DNA from: an uncultured Bacteroidales bacterium
Lineage (GTDB): Bacteria > Bacteroidota > Bacteroidia > Bacteroidales > UBA932
DNA length: 64,000 bases
Reading direction: 5' to 3'
NCBI GenBank assembly: GCA_949297365.1
Contig: CASFSL010000040.1
Span: 1 to 64,000 of the forward strand
Shown here: in pieces, positions 31,566-40,954 of the stretch
Layout of the letters: each line of letters begins with the position of its first letter
Position numbering within the stretch: the stretch's first letter is position 1
Translations under genes and position numbers: made by a program
Notes under the pieces: generated by a model
Databases searched by the model: none
Seen by the model: the letters and a program-made list of their open reading frames with translations, nothing else
Told to the model about the DNA's origin: nothing

Positions 31566-33323
31566 ATGAAATTCCTGAAAAATCTTCTTGCGGCCTTTAT
31601 CGGCTCGCTCATCGCGTTCGGATTCCTGATGCTCCTGACGTTTGGAATCATAGGCGGACTTGTCGGAGGCCTCATGTCATCCAGTGAACCCGTCACAGTT
31701 TATCCCAACTCAGTGCTTAAAATAGACCTGAGCTCCGCCATAGGAGAGCAGACTGTTTCCGAGCCGTTGGATTTCAGCACTATAGTTCCTTACTCAGGGA
31801 GCACGTCATCCCTGGGCATTCTGGACGCTGTCAAATCCATAGACCATGCTGCCCAGGATCCGGACATCAAGTTCATCTATCTGACCAACTGCGCATATTC
31901 AAGCGGCCTGGCCTACATGGAGGAACTGCGCGGAGCCCTGGAACGTTTCAGAGCCTCGGGCAAGCCCGTCATCGCCTACGGGCAGAATTTCTCCCTCGGC
32001 GGATACTATCTGGCATCCGTGGCGGACAAGATCTATTCCGATGAGTTCGCCAGCAACAACATCCTGGGAGTCTCGACCACCATATTCTTCCTCAAGGACA
32101 TCCTCGACCGCTTCGGTGTGGAGATGCAGCTCATCCGTCACGGCAAATACAAATCAGCCGGCGAACAGTTTATCGCCGACAACATCAGCGAGGCCAACCG
32201 TGAGCAGAACCAGGCCATGGTAGACGCTCTCTGGCAGACAGTCAGAGACGGCATCTGCAGGTCAAGAGGCATCACGCCGGACGCATTGGACAGGATGGTC
32301 AACAATCTGGAGCTGAACACGGCAGAGCACATGCTCAATGCCGGTCTCATCGACGGCGTCTACACGGTAAACGAGATGGAAGACCAGCTCAGAATGCTCT
32401 CCGGAGCAGAGAAGATCAAGGATGTCAAGATGATTACCCTGGACAAATACGCCAAGGCCCGCCTCAAGACAGACTATAAGGTCAAGGACAAAATCGCCGT
32501 CATCTATGCTGACGGACAGATCAATGTCGAAGGGGACGGCATCACGGCCCAGAAGTTCCAGCCCATCATCAGGGACATCCGCAGCGACAGCTCCATCAAG
32601 GCCGTAGTACTCAGGGTCAATTCTCCAGGAGGAGCCGTACAGCCCGCCGAGATCATCCGTACTGAACTGGAGCTGCTCCAGCAGGAGAAGCCCCTGATAG
32701 TATCGTACGGTACCATGGCGGCCTCCGGAGGCTACTGGATCTCGGCCGGCGCCGACAAGATATACTCCAACAACTCCACACTTACCGGCAGCATCGGAGT
32801 ATTCAGCATGATTCCGTCTTTCGAGAAGACATTCAAGGACATCGCCCACATCAACCCGGTGACCGTACGCTCGCACAGTCACGCCGACATGTACTCTCCC
32901 TCCCGCCGGCTGGACAGCCGCGAGACCGAGGCCACCCAGGAGCAGATAGAGATGATCTACGATAAGTTCATCACCATCGTCTCTGACGGACGCGGCATCT
33001 CCAAAGACAGAGTGGACGAGATAGCGCAGGGCCGCGTATGGTGCGGCAACGAGGCACTGGGAATCAACCTTGTCAACGAGATCGGCGGTCTGACCGATGC
33101 CCTGGACTATGCAGCGGCTTCAGCAGGACTGGAGAGCTACCGGGTAGTGTCCTATCCGGCAGTACAGACCAGTCTGGACAAACTGATGGAGAACATCAGC
33201 ACCACCTCAGAGACCGTTGAGGCCATGTCCGAGCCCGAGACACTCATAGAGAAGATCTACGGGTCCATCAAGGCCGAGGCCGGCATCTACGCCCTCCTCC
33301 CCTACGTCTACCTTTTCGAATAA
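31566..33323 (+). CDS. sppA: Signal peptide peptidase SppA, long (67K) type
   Basis: Membrane-anchored serine protease that degrades cleaved signal peptides. The 585-residue protein has an N-terminal transmembrane segment (LLAAFIGSLIAFGFLMLLTF and beyond), two tandem S49 domains as in the E. coli enzyme, the general-base Lys196 (GKYKSAGEQF) in the first and the nucleophile Ser387 (MAASGGYWISAG) in the second. NSPGGAVQPAEII gives the oxyanion region. It is followed by a strong hairpin that overlaps the convergent tilS gene. Confidence 0.95.
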   Translation: MKFLKNLLAAFIGSLIAFGFLMLLTFGIIGGLVGGLMSSSEPVTVYPNSVLKIDLSSAIGEQTVSEPLDFSTIVPYSGSTSSLGILDAVKSIDHAAQDPDIKFIYLTNCAYSSGLAYMEELRGALERFRASGKPVIAYGQNFSLGGYYLASVADKIYSDEFASNNILGVSTTIFFLKDILDRFGVEMQLIRHGKYKSAGEQFIADNISEANREQNQAMVDALWQTVRDGICRSRGITPDALDRMVNNLELNTAEHMLNAGLIDGVYTVNEMEDQLRMLSGAEKIKDVKMITLDKYAKARLKTDYKVKDKIAVIYADGQINVEGDGITAQKFQPIIRDIRSDSSIKAVVLRVNSPGGAVQPAEIIRTELELLQQEKPLIVSYGTMAASGGYWISAGADKIYSNNSTLTGSIGVFSMIPSFEKTFKDIAHINPVTVRSHSHADMYSPSRRLDSRETEATQEQIEMIYDKFITIVSDGRGISKDRVDEIAQGRVWCGNEALGINLVNEIGGLTDALDYAAASAGLESYRVVSYPAVQTSLDKLMENISTTSETVEAMSEPETLIEKIYGSIKAEAGIYALLPYVYLFE

Positions 33324-33333
33324 ACAGGGATTG

Positions 33334-34683
33334 CTAACGGATGATAAAGGCTCCGGCGACTGCGGTTGTCGGGGCCTTTATTCTATAGCGGTCATCGATG
33401 CGGAGACCGGGCAGACAGACAATGTGTCCGGCGGCGTCGAGTATCACCGGCTGGGAGAGCTTGCGGACGCGGTCCAGCTTCAGGTCAGTGAAAAAATCGC
33501 TGAGTTTCTTAGAGCCCTGCCTCATACCGAACGGTCTGAACCGGTCAGCCGGCTTCCATCCACGGCAGAGCAGGGGCATCCGCAGACGGTCGGCCGCGAA
33601 GTACAGCGAGCTGCTGTCCGAGACCGGATTGAAATCCGCCGGTTTAGGGAAGAAGTCTATCCGGAACCGCGTACCCTTAAAGTTGTACACACCAGGGCCC
33701 TCGATGAGAAATTCCGTGTCCTCTTCCTCCTGCAGCGGATATACTTTCAGGCTGTCCTTGGCCAGCACCAGTTCGTGGCTTCCGGAACGGAACAGTTTTC
33801 CGGGCTGTCCTGAGCGCAGACACCGCTCAATATCCGAGACTTGTGTACTGTTGAAACCGTAATCGCGGAGAATCATATACAGCCAGTAGCCGTAATGACG
33901 GTTGGCGGTAAGACCTGCCGCATCTATAAGCAGCACATCTCCGTCCCTGCGGCAAACACGGTCAGAAACATCCTTCTGCAAGTCATCCATAATCTCCGAT
34001 GCCTGACGGAAATACTCCGAATCGCGGCGGACTGTATCCAGAAACGATGGATTGATCTTGCGGAATTCCGGAAAAATGATGTTGCGCACCCGGTTTCGGG
34101 CGTAGTGTGACTCAAAATTGGTGTGGTCGTCCCTGTACGATATGCTGTTGCGCTCCACATACTCCCTTATCTGCGCCCTGGATACACCCAGAAGCGGCCT
34201 GATGATACGCCCGTTGCGCACCGGTATGCCGGAAAGGCCCTTAAGACCGGTTCCCCTGGCAATATTGAGAAATATTGTCTCAATGCTGTCGTCCAGATTG
34301 TGGGCTATAGACAGGAAATCGAATCCATCGGAGTCCATCAGTTCCGAAAAGAATCCGTAACGGAGCTCTCTCGCAGCCATCTGCGTGGACAGCGAATGCT
34401 CCGCCGCATAGGTCTTCGTATCAAACACTCTCGTGTACACCTTCACACCGTTGCGCTCGCCCCAGGCCTGAACTGAGCGCATATCCCCGTCGCTTTCCTC
34501 ACCGCGCAGAGAGAAATTGACATGCGCCAATGCAAAATCAGGCCTCAGCTCACAACGGAGAAACAACTCCGCCATACACATCGAGTCAATACCTCCGCTC
34601 ACACCGAGCAGATAGCGGTGCCCCTTCAGCGTACCGCCCGACAGGGACTCCAGGGCAGAGGCAAATTCCCGCTCAATCGTCAT
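33334..34683 (-). CDS. tilS: tRNA(Ile)-lysidine synthetase
   Basis: Converts C34 of tRNA-Ile(CAU) to lysidine so that it reads AUA. The 449-residue protein has the PP-loop SGGIDS at 29-34, the second conserved block AARELRYGFF and AHNLDDSIETIFLNIARG, and RPLLGVSRAQI followed by NSISYRDDHTN. The C-terminal TilS domains are retained. It is the last gene after the DUF3078 protein (2-nt gap). Its last codons contain the sppA terminator. Confidence 0.95.
   Translation of the reverse strand: MTIEREFASALESLSGGTLKGHRYLLGVSGGIDSMCMAELFLRCELRPDFALAHVNFSLRGEESDGDMRSVQAWGERNGVKVYTRVFDTKTYAAEHSLSTQMAARELRYGFFSELMDSDGFDFLSIAHNLDDSIETIFLNIARGTGLKGLSGIPVRNGRIIRPLLGVSRAQIREYVERNSISYRDDHTNFESHYARNRVRNIIFPEFRKINPSFLDTVRRDSEYFRQASEIMDDLQKDVSDRVCRRDGDVLLIDAAGLTANRHYGYWLYMILRDYGFNSTQVSDIERCLRSGQPGKLFRSGSHELVLAKDSLKVYPLQEEEDTEFLIEGPGVYNFKGTRFRIDFFPKPADFNPVSDSSSLYFAADRLRMPLLCRGWKPADRFRPFGMRQGSKKLSDFFTDLKLDRVRKLSQPVILDAAGHIVCLPGLRIDDRYRIKAPTTAVAGAFIIR
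33346..33379 (+). terminator. Terminator hairpin of sppA inside tilS 3' coding sequence
   Basis: A 15-bp stem (AAAGGCTCCGGCGAC with GTTGTCGGGGCCTTT, three or four G-T pairs) with loop TGCG, then ATTCTAT. It starts 23 nt after the sppA stop and lies within the last codons of tilS on the other strand. Confidence 0.6.
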
Positions 34684-34685
34684 GT

Positions 34686-35759
34686 CTACTCAGGCTTTAC
34701 ATACTGGCCGAATGTCCAGGTCAGACCCAGGCTGACAATCTCCTTGAACTGCACCCTGGGAGCCAGATTGCCCTCTGCATCGGCTATCCTGATGTTCTCG
34801 TCCCAGATAAGGTTGGTTCTCAGAGTCAGCGTAAGTATCTTGGTAAGGGCCAAAGACGCATCCACATCCCAGTAAACCTGGATATTGTCAGGATTCTCCA
34901 GATAGTTGGAGAAAAGGGTCAGTGCAGACGATATCTTGAATATCTTATATGCATAGTTGATGTCCATCTTGAACTGGGCACCGAACTCAGCCCTTACAGG
35001 CTGGTCTATCGCATTGCCGTATGTCTCGCGGAGGCTTTCCTCAGTCACCACCACCAGATTGCCCGTAGCGGGCGACAGGTTGAGCGACAGGAAATTGAAC
35101 GGCTTGTAATTGATACCGAGACCGAGCGACACATAGCCGGGCGCCATAAACTTTGACTGAAGCGTCCTTGTGGCAGGATCCGTAGAAGTATCGAATGCGT
35201 AAGTCGGAGTCATCTGCGTCCTGAAGTTGAACAAAGCCGAGAAATACAGCTTGTCCACCAACTGCCAGCCCCACTTGCTGTCCAATTGGATACGGTCATC
35301 GCTCTTGTCAAACTGCTGATTGAGAGGAGTATTCTTGTCAAACGACTGGATAAATCCGTAGGACAGTTTCAGTCTGTTCTCCCATATCATATTGTCCTTG
35401 GCATAGTTGGCGTTCGCATCTATGAGGGCGTTCAGGGAGATATTGGCCGATCCTCCCTCAGCCCAGTTGGTCAGGGATGTCTGGGAGAATCCTATCTGGG
35501 TCAGGATACCGTTGGTCCAGTATTTGGGCGGCTCTTTCTTCTCTGTCGTATCCACCGCAGCCTCGTCTATCGAGGACACTACGTCCAGACACACCTTCTG
35601 GGCATCATCCAGTGCGGACGGATCTATCTCGACTTCCTTGATTTCCTTATAAGTGATATCGTTGTCACTGTTCTTCTTTCTGTCAGAGGCCTGTGCCACT
35701 GTCGCACCGGCGGTCAGCAGCGAGAGCAGGCCGATACAGATAACCGCTTTTCTATTCAT
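34686..35759 (-). CDS. DUF3078 outer-membrane protein
   Basis: A 357-residue exported protein (signal peptide ending AQAS, about 25 residues). From residue 80 it has the DUF3078 pattern: KYWTNGILTQIGFSQTSLTNW, AEGGSANISLNALIDANANY, WENRLKLSYGFIQSF and DKSDDRIQLDSKWGWQLV, with alternating strands to a C-terminal GLTWTFGQYVK. This suggests a beta-barrel. The function of the family is unknown. It overlaps the upstream hypothetical gene by 8 nt and precedes tilS by 2 nt. Confidence 0.85.
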   Translation of the reverse strand: MNRKAVICIGLLSLLTAGATVAQASDRKKNSDNDITYKEIKEVEIDPSALDDAQKVCLDVVSSIDEAAVDTTEKKEPPKYWTNGILTQIGFSQTSLTNWAEGGSANISLNALIDANANYAKDNMIWENRLKLSYGFIQSFDKNTPLNQQFDKSDDRIQLDSKWGWQLVDKLYFSALFNFRTQMTPTYAFDTSTDPATRTLQSKFMAPGYVSLGLGINYKPFNFLSLNLSPATGNLVVVTEESLRETYGNAIDQPVRAEFGAQFKMDINYAYKIFKISSALTLFSNYLENPDNIQVYWDVDASLALTKILTLTLRTNLIWDENIRIADAEGNLAPRVQFKEIVSLGLTWTFGQYVKPE

Positions 35760-36465
35760 GATTTTCAGAGTTTAATACGTCGTCGGAATTATATTTGTAA
35801 CCCAGGCGTTTGCCTGTCTTCATCCTGGAGGACTCTATCTTGACATTCATCTCTCCCACAGTCGCCTCCTTCACCATATCATAAGGAGGAACCAGCAGGT
35901 CAAATGAAAGAGTATACAGAATCGCAGACTCCACGAAAGCCACCAGGTCGTCCCTGGTCAGAGTGCTCTTGCCGAACTGATCGGTAATCTGACGCTTCTG
36001 CCGCTTGCCTTCCACGAAAAATGCCTTGTCCTTGTTGATGAACATCCTGGCCACCAGATAGCCCAGATCGTCATTGCGGTTGTACTTCATGGAATCGTAC
36101 AGGAAGTTATACACATTGATCACACCGCAGTAGGTATTGTACGGGTTGTTCTTCGCATATGGATTCTTCCATACCGGATGATCCCTGTCAAATTCAAACA
36201 CATCGGTATGCAGGCTGAATATCAGCACATCGTCCGCAAACTTCAGCTCAGCCTCGAACTTGCCCCTGTCCCGGTATTCCAGACGCACCCGTCTGGCACC
36301 GTGGTTCTCCAGCATATCGTTCAAGTCATTGCTCATCTCGCTCAGGACATCCTTGAGCACACCGAAGACCTCCAGGCACTGGTCAAATATCTGTGACTTG
36401 ATTACAGACTTGACATTCAGCAGATTGATTATCTTGGCCCGGGGGCTTGAGTCATCACTGTTCAT
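35752..36465 (-). CDS. Conserved hypothetical protein next to proS
   Basis: A 237-residue soluble protein with no signal peptide or membrane helix. The N-terminus is helical (IFDQCLEVFGVLKDVLSEM), followed by a strand-rich middle (VRLEYRDRGKFEAELKFADDVLIF; SLHTDVFEFDRDHPVW) and a C-terminal helix. I do not recognise a named domain. It lies 15 nt after proS and overlaps the DUF3078 gene; comparable proteins appear in this position in other Bacteroidales, from my memory. Confidence 0.75.
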   Translation of the reverse strand: MNSDDSSPRAKIINLLNVKSVIKSQIFDQCLEVFGVLKDVLSEMSNDLNDMLENHGARRVRLEYRDRGKFEAELKFADDVLIFSLHTDVFEFDRDHPVWKNPYAKNNPYNTYCGVINVYNFLYDSMKYNRNDDLGYLVARMFINKDKAFFVEGKRQKRQITDQFGKSTLTRDDLVAFVESAILYTLSFDLLVPPYDMVKEATVGEMNVKIESSRMKTGKRLGYKYNSDDVLNSENHE

Positions 36466-36480
36466 TATCTGTCGGATATT

Positions 36481-37959
36481 TTAATATGATCTTGCAAAAA
36501 TCACCCTTCTTTGTGAAGGCCTGCCGGAGTAAACGCACTTGCCCGGCTCCTCGCAGACATAACTGTCAATAGGGATGCAACGGATAGTGGCCTTGGTCTC
36601 CTCCTGAATCTTCATCTCCGTCTCGGTCGTACCGTCCCAGTGGCAGAGCAGGAAACCTCCCTCCTCGATACGCTCCTTGAACTCATCCCATGTATCCACC
36701 TTGACTGTCTTGGAATCCCTGAAGGCCAATGCCTTGTTGTAGATATTGGCCTGTATCTCATCCAGAAGTTCCTTGATATGACCGGCCAGTCCCTCGCGGG
36801 AAGCAGCCGACTTCTCCAGCGTATCCCTGCGGCAGATCTCAACCTCTCCCCTTTCCAGATCACGCGGACCTATCACGACCCTGACAGGCACGCCCTTGAG
36901 CTCCCACTCGGCGAACTTGAAGCCTGAGCGGACATTGTCCCTGTCGTCTATCTTGGTGGATATACCCGCCTTTTCCAGTTCGGAAGCGATATCCTTCATG
37001 TAAGCCACCATGCGGTCCAGCTCCTCCTGACCTTTATATATAGGTACGAACACCACCTGTATCGGGGCGATGGCCGGAGGCAGCACGAGGCCGTTGTTGT
37101 CTCCATGGGCCATGATGAGCGCACCCATAAGACGGGTGGACACACCCCATGAGGTAGCCCATACATAATCGAGCTTGCCGTCCTTGTCGGCGAACTTAAC
37201 GTCAAACGCCTTCGCGAAATTCTGTCCGAGGAAATGAGACGTACCGGCCTGCAGGGCCTTACCGTCCTGCATCATGGCCTCGATGCAGAGAGTATCGAGG
37301 GCCCCGGCGAAACGCTCGTGCTCCGACTTGTGGCCGACCACTACCGGCAGGGCCATGTGGGTACGGGCGAAGTCGGCATAGACCTGCACCATCCTCTGAG
37401 CCTCCTCCATCGCTTCCTTAGCCGTAGCGTGGGCCGTGTGTCCCTCCTGCCACAGGAATTCGGCAGTACGGAGGAAAAGGCGGGTTCTCATCTCCCAGCG
37501 CACCACATTGGCCCACTGATTGATCAGTATGGGCAGATCCCTGTATGACTTTATCCAGTTCTTGTAACTGTTCCATATGATGGTCTCGGAGGTGGGTCTC
37601 ACTATCAGCTCCTCCTCCAGTCTGGCATCCGGATCCACCACCACTCCCGGACCGTCGGGATTGGCCTTGAGCCTGTGATGGGTCACCACAGCGCATTCTT
37701 TTGCAAATCCCTCCACATGCTCCGCCTCGCGGCTGAGAAAGGACTTAGGTATGAACAACGGGAAATATGCGTTCTGATGTCCTGTAGCCTTGAACATCCT
37801 GTCAAGCTGTCCCTGTATCTTCTCCCAGATAGCATAGCCGTAAGGCTTGATGACCATACATCCCCTCACTGCGGAATTCTCCGCCAGATCAGCCTTTACC
37901 ACAAGATTGTTATACCATTGGGAGTAATTCTCCTCCTTGCTTGTAACTTCTTTTGCCAT
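36481..37959 (-). CDS. proS: Proline--tRNA ligase, archaeal/eukaryotic type
   Basis: Charges tRNA-Pro. At 492 residues it is the short class without the INS editing domain. Class II motifs are seen: [17 protein letters not shown] (motif 1 region), [23 protein letters not shown] and [25 protein letters not shown] (motif 2) and ARSHG-type [16 protein letters not shown] (motif 3). The anticodon-binding domain and the C-terminal zinc-like domain ending RRVIFARSY follow. Two tRNA-Pro genes are in this window. It starts the run proS, hypothetical, DUF3078, tilS. Confidence 0.96.
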   Translation of the reverse strand: MAKEVTSKEENYSQWYNNLVVKADLAENSAVRGCMVIKPYGYAIWEKIQGQLDRMFKATGHQNAYFPLFIPKSFLSREAEHVEGFAKECAVVTHHRLKANPDGPGVVVDPDARLEEELIVRPTSETIIWNSYKNWIKSYRDLPILINQWANVVRWEMRTRLFLRTAEFLWQEGHTAHATAKEAMEEAQRMVQVYADFARTHMALPVVVGHKSEHERFAGALDTLCIEAMMQDGKALQAGTSHFLGQNFAKAFDVKFADKDGKLDYVWATSWGVSTRLMGALIMAHGDNNGLVLPPAIAPIQVVFVPIYKGQEELDRMVAYMKDIASELEKAGISTKIDDRDNVRSGFKFAEWELKGVPVRVVIGPRDLERGEVEICRRDTLEKSAASREGLAGHIKELLDEIQANIYNKALAFRDSKTVKVDTWDEFKERIEEGGFLLCHWDGTTETEMKIQEETKATIRCIPIDSYVCEEPGKCVYSGRPSQRRVIFARSY

Positions 37960-38001
37960 TAATGTATTGTTTAAATGGAATGATTTTTGTTAATTTGTAT
38001 G

Positions 38002-38009
38002 CAAAAGTA
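38002..38009 (-). promoter_or_regulatory. -7 element TACTTTTG of proS
   Basis: Minus-strand TAnnTTTG match 42 nt upstream of the proS ATG. TTG-like sequences upstream do not have ideal -33 spacing. Confidence 0.45.
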
Positions 38010-38026
38010 GTAATTATTGACAAAAC

Positions 38027-38034
38027 AAGGAGGT
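38027..38034 (+). promoter_or_regulatory. Strong Shine-Dalgarno AAGGAGGT
   Basis: A near-perfect anti-16S match 4 nt before the ATG at 38039. It stands out because most genes here, as usual for Bacteroidota, have no recognisable Shine-Dalgarno. Confidence 0.6.
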
Positions 38035-38038
38035 AGGT

Positions 38039-39382
38039 ATGAAAAAAAGTTTGATTTTCCTTTCCATATGCTCCGCAGCGCTGCTGTCCTCCTGCGGAAC
38101 ATCATCCTATTATGCCTCTTCCGCTTTCGAAGACGGCATATATTACAGACCTGACAAGGAGTCCCGTCAGCAGCTGGCCGAGGACCGTCAGGAGATGCAG
38201 GACCTCATCGAGAAGACCAGACAGGAAGCAGCCCGCTTCTCGGACACCATAATGCTCGCAGGCATAAACGGCACAAACAGCATAACCTCAGCGGCCGCGG
38301 CCACGGCCGTCCCGCTCAACATCAACGTGGACAACTGGTACGAATACAATCTGCTCGGTTACGACACCTACTGCTCGTACTGGGACTGGCGTTACTGGGA
38401 CATGTTCGGCCCCTGGGGCAGATACTCAAGCTGGGCTGACTGGTACAACTGGTACTCGCCCTGGTTCCCCGGCATATACGATCCTTGGTATCCCAGTTAC
38501 GGCTGGACATGGAGCTTCGCCTGGAACAGCTGGGGATGGTACGGCCCGTGGTGGGGCGGCTACTGGGGCGGATGGTATGACCCCTGGTACGGTCCGTGGG
38601 GATACCCCGTGGCATATCAGCCAGCCATACACTATGACAGGCGGTACACCGGCACAAGCCTGAGAACAGGGGCCGGTCTCTCCGGAAGCAGGCTTACCGC
38701 ATCAGGCAACACTGTCCGTCAGACCGGAACTGCCGTGCGGAACACCAACACTGTACGTAACGCAGGTACTGTACGCCAGGCGGTCACTTCAGGCAGGACG
38801 GTCGCTTCCACTGTAAGGCCTACTGTATCGGTCGTCAGGGGCAACACAGCCACCGCACAGAAAGTCACTTCGCTTAAGACCACTGCCACAAGAGTATCCA
38901 ATACGGGAACTGCTGTATCAATAAACAGCGGCAGGACAACTGCCGTCGGGAATTTCAAGCCTGTAGGCCACATCAGTTCCGGAAACAGATATGTACAGGC
39001 AGGAAGAACCGCTGTCAGGGCCGAATCGCTCAACAGGACTGCCGGTCAGTCATACAGGGCAACAAACTCCTCTTACAGAAGAGCCGCCACCTCTACGGCC
39101 ACATCTTTCAGGAATCCGTTTGAGATGCGCCGTGGCACCGCGACCGTAAGCGGCAGCCTCAACGGCACGGGATTCAACAGGACAGCCACATCAACAGTAA
39201 GGTCCAACGGCTACAGCCGGACCGACAACACTGTATTCAACAGAAACACATCCTCTTCGTCAAGGACTTTCAACACCTCCGCGACCAGAAGCGTTTCACG
39301 GTCATCGTTCACAGGCGGCAGCAGGTCGTTCAGCGGAGGCTCGCGCAGCAGCGGCGGCAGTGTCAGAAGTGTTAGAAGATAA
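38039..39382 (+). CDS. Low-complexity Trp/Tyr/Gly-rich lipoprotein
   Basis: A 447-residue lipoprotein (lipobox LLSSC, Cys19). Residues 40-75 are an acidic/Gln helix. Residues 100-200 are extraordinarily rich in Trp, Tyr, Gly, Pro and Asp (for example NWYEYNLLGYDTYCSYWDW and WYGPWWGGYWGGWYDPW). The rest is a basic, Thr/Ser/Arg/Asn-rich unstructured tail (NTVRNAGTVRQAVTSGRT) ending in SGGSRSSGGSVRSVRR. No enzymatic domain is seen. Similar proteins occur in Bacteroidota; the function is unknown, and adhesion or matrix binding is speculation. It is followed 18 nt later by an outer-membrane protein gene. Confidence 0.75.
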   Translation: MKKSLIFLSICSAALLSSCGTSSYYASSAFEDGIYYRPDKESRQQLAEDRQEMQDLIEKTRQEAARFSDTIMLAGINGTNSITSAAAATAVPLNINVDNWYEYNLLGYDTYCSYWDWRYWDMFGPWGRYSSWADWYNWYSPWFPGIYDPWYPSYGWTWSFAWNSWGWYGPWWGGYWGGWYDPWYGPWGYPVAYQPAIHYDRRYTGTSLRTGAGLSGSRLTASGNTVRQTGTAVRNTNTVRNAGTVRQAVTSGRTVASTVRPTVSVVRGNTATAQKVTSLKTTATRVSNTGTAVSINSGRTTAVGNFKPVGHISSGNRYVQAGRTAVRAESLNRTAGQSYRATNSSYRRAATSTATSFRNPFEMRRGTATVSGSLNGTGFNRTATSTVRSNGYSRTDNTVFNRNTSSSSRTFNTSATRSVSRSSFTGGSRSFSGGSRSSGGSVRSVRR

Positions 39383-39400
39383 CTTTAGCCAACCACGACA

Positions 39401-40954
39401 ATGTACAAGAGAATCATTATAGCTACAGCACTTGTTGCTGGTGCGCTGCAGGCATATGCCCAGCTCACCCCGCAATACTACAACAATGCCCTGCTCTTCT
39501 CCAGCCAGTTCTATGACGGTACGGCCAGAAGCGTGGCCATGGGCAATGCCATGACCGCCTTGGGAGGAGACCTCGGAGCCCTGTCGTACAACCCGGCGGC
39601 ATCGGGAGTATACCGGTACACCGAGATAACACTCACCCCGTCCGTTTACTCAAGTATCACCAACACATCATTCCTCGGCAACACCATGCAGGCCGACAAG
39701 AGCCGCCTGTCCCTGTCCAACGTCGGCTGGGTAGGCTCTTTCGAGACCGGCAGGACAAGGGGACTGGTCAATTTCAATTTCGCCATCACCGCCAACCAGT
39801 CCAACAATTTCGCATGGCGCAGCTCCGGCAGCGGCATCCAGAACTCATCCAGCTACCTCGGCCTTATTGCGAATACAATGAGTGGAATCAAGTCAGACAG
39901 GCTAACATTGCAAGAAGACAGTTACGATGCATTCTATGACAGTGACTTATTGTGGAATCAAATTCTGGCATGGAATACAAACTTAGTGGATCCTTGGAAC
40001 AATGGTTCTGAGAATCAATATATCGGAGCAACAGAAAACATCTCATCCAACGGCAGCTTATATATTCCACAGAATAATCTCAATCAAAGCTACTACAAGG
40101 AAAGGACCGGTTACGTGGAGGATATCATATTCAACTTTGCAGGCAACGTGAGCGACATCTTCTTCTTCGGAGTCAACCTGACTCTCCAGAGTATCTGGAT
40201 GAACGAATACACATCCCTCACTGAGACGGCAGTCAATCCGAGTCTATTTGACACTGGCTTCACCGACTTCACCCATGAATACCGCATAACCACGTCCGGA
40301 CTGGGAGTCAATGTCGAGGCCGGTTTCATAGTCCGTCCCGTAGCGGGCCTGACCATCGGAGGCTCTATCTCTACCCCGACATGGATGTTCCTCAACGAGA
40401 CATGGATGGAAAGCATGAACGGAAACACCGAATTTAGAAGGACGGCCATCGATTCTCCTTTAGGCGAGAGTTCCTACCGGCTAACCTCCCCGTTCAGATG
40501 GAATCTGGGAGTGGGCTACACCCTCGGAGGATTCCTTGCCCTGGCCGTGGACTACGAGAGGACGGACTACTCCGACATATTCCTTTCCGACAACAACGGA
40601 AACAGGAACGCCTTTCAATACGACAACGAGTATATCTCCACATACTACCAGGCTGTAAACAATGTCCGGGCCGGCATAGAGGCCTGGCCCATTCCCCAAC
40701 TGGCGCTGAGACTCGGTTACAACTACTACAGTTCTCCCGACAGAGACTTTGACTTCAGCCGCCACTACGCATCGGCCGGTATCGGATTCAGAGCACTTTC
40801 CGGATTTTTCGTAGACCTGGCTTACCAGCAGCAATGCAATCAAAGCGACAACAACTACCTGCTGTACGACAGTTACGAGACCTTTGAAGCCCCGGTTACC
40901 AGCGAGAGATTCCGCGACTGGAAGATACTTCTGACGCTGGGCTGGAGATTCTAG
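39401..40954 (+). CDS. FadL/OMPP1-like outer-membrane protein
   Basis: A 517-residue beta-barrel with a signal peptide (ending LQAYAQ) and the N-terminal signature of the OmpP1/FadL/TodX type as found in Bacteroidota: ARSVAMGNAMTALGGDLGAL followed by SYNPAASGVY. Strands alternate to a C-terminal aromatic residue (LLTLGWRF), typical of an outer-membrane barrel. It is often annotated as a hemin receptor or transporter of hydrophobic compounds; I cannot confirm the substrate. A stretch at about 39861-40100 is clearly more AT-rich and encodes Asn/Ser/Asp-rich loop sequence. It overlaps the convergent wbqC gene by 4 nt. Confidence 0.82.
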   Translation: MYKRIIIATALVAGALQAYAQLTPQYYNNALLFSSQFYDGTARSVAMGNAMTALGGDLGALSYNPAASGVYRYTEITLTPSVYSSITNTSFLGNTMQADKSRLSLSNVGWVGSFETGRTRGLVNFNFAITANQSNNFAWRSSGSGIQNSSSYLGLIANTMSGIKSDRLTLQEDSYDAFYDSDLLWNQILAWNTNLVDPWNNGSENQYIGATENISSNGSLYIPQNNLNQSYYKERTGYVEDIIFNFAGNVSDIFFFGVNLTLQSIWMNEYTSLTETAVNPSLFDTGFTDFTHEYRITTSGLGVNVEAGFIVRPVAGLTIGGSISTPTWMFLNETWMESMNGNTEFRRTAIDSPLGESSYRLTSPFRWNLGVGYTLGGFLALAVDYERTDYSDIFLSDNNGNRNAFQYDNEYISTYYQAVNNVRAGIEAWPIPQLALRLGYNYYSSPDRDFDFSRHYASAGIGFRALSGFFVDLAYQQQCNQSDNNYLLYDSYETFEAPVTSERFRDWKILLTLGWRF

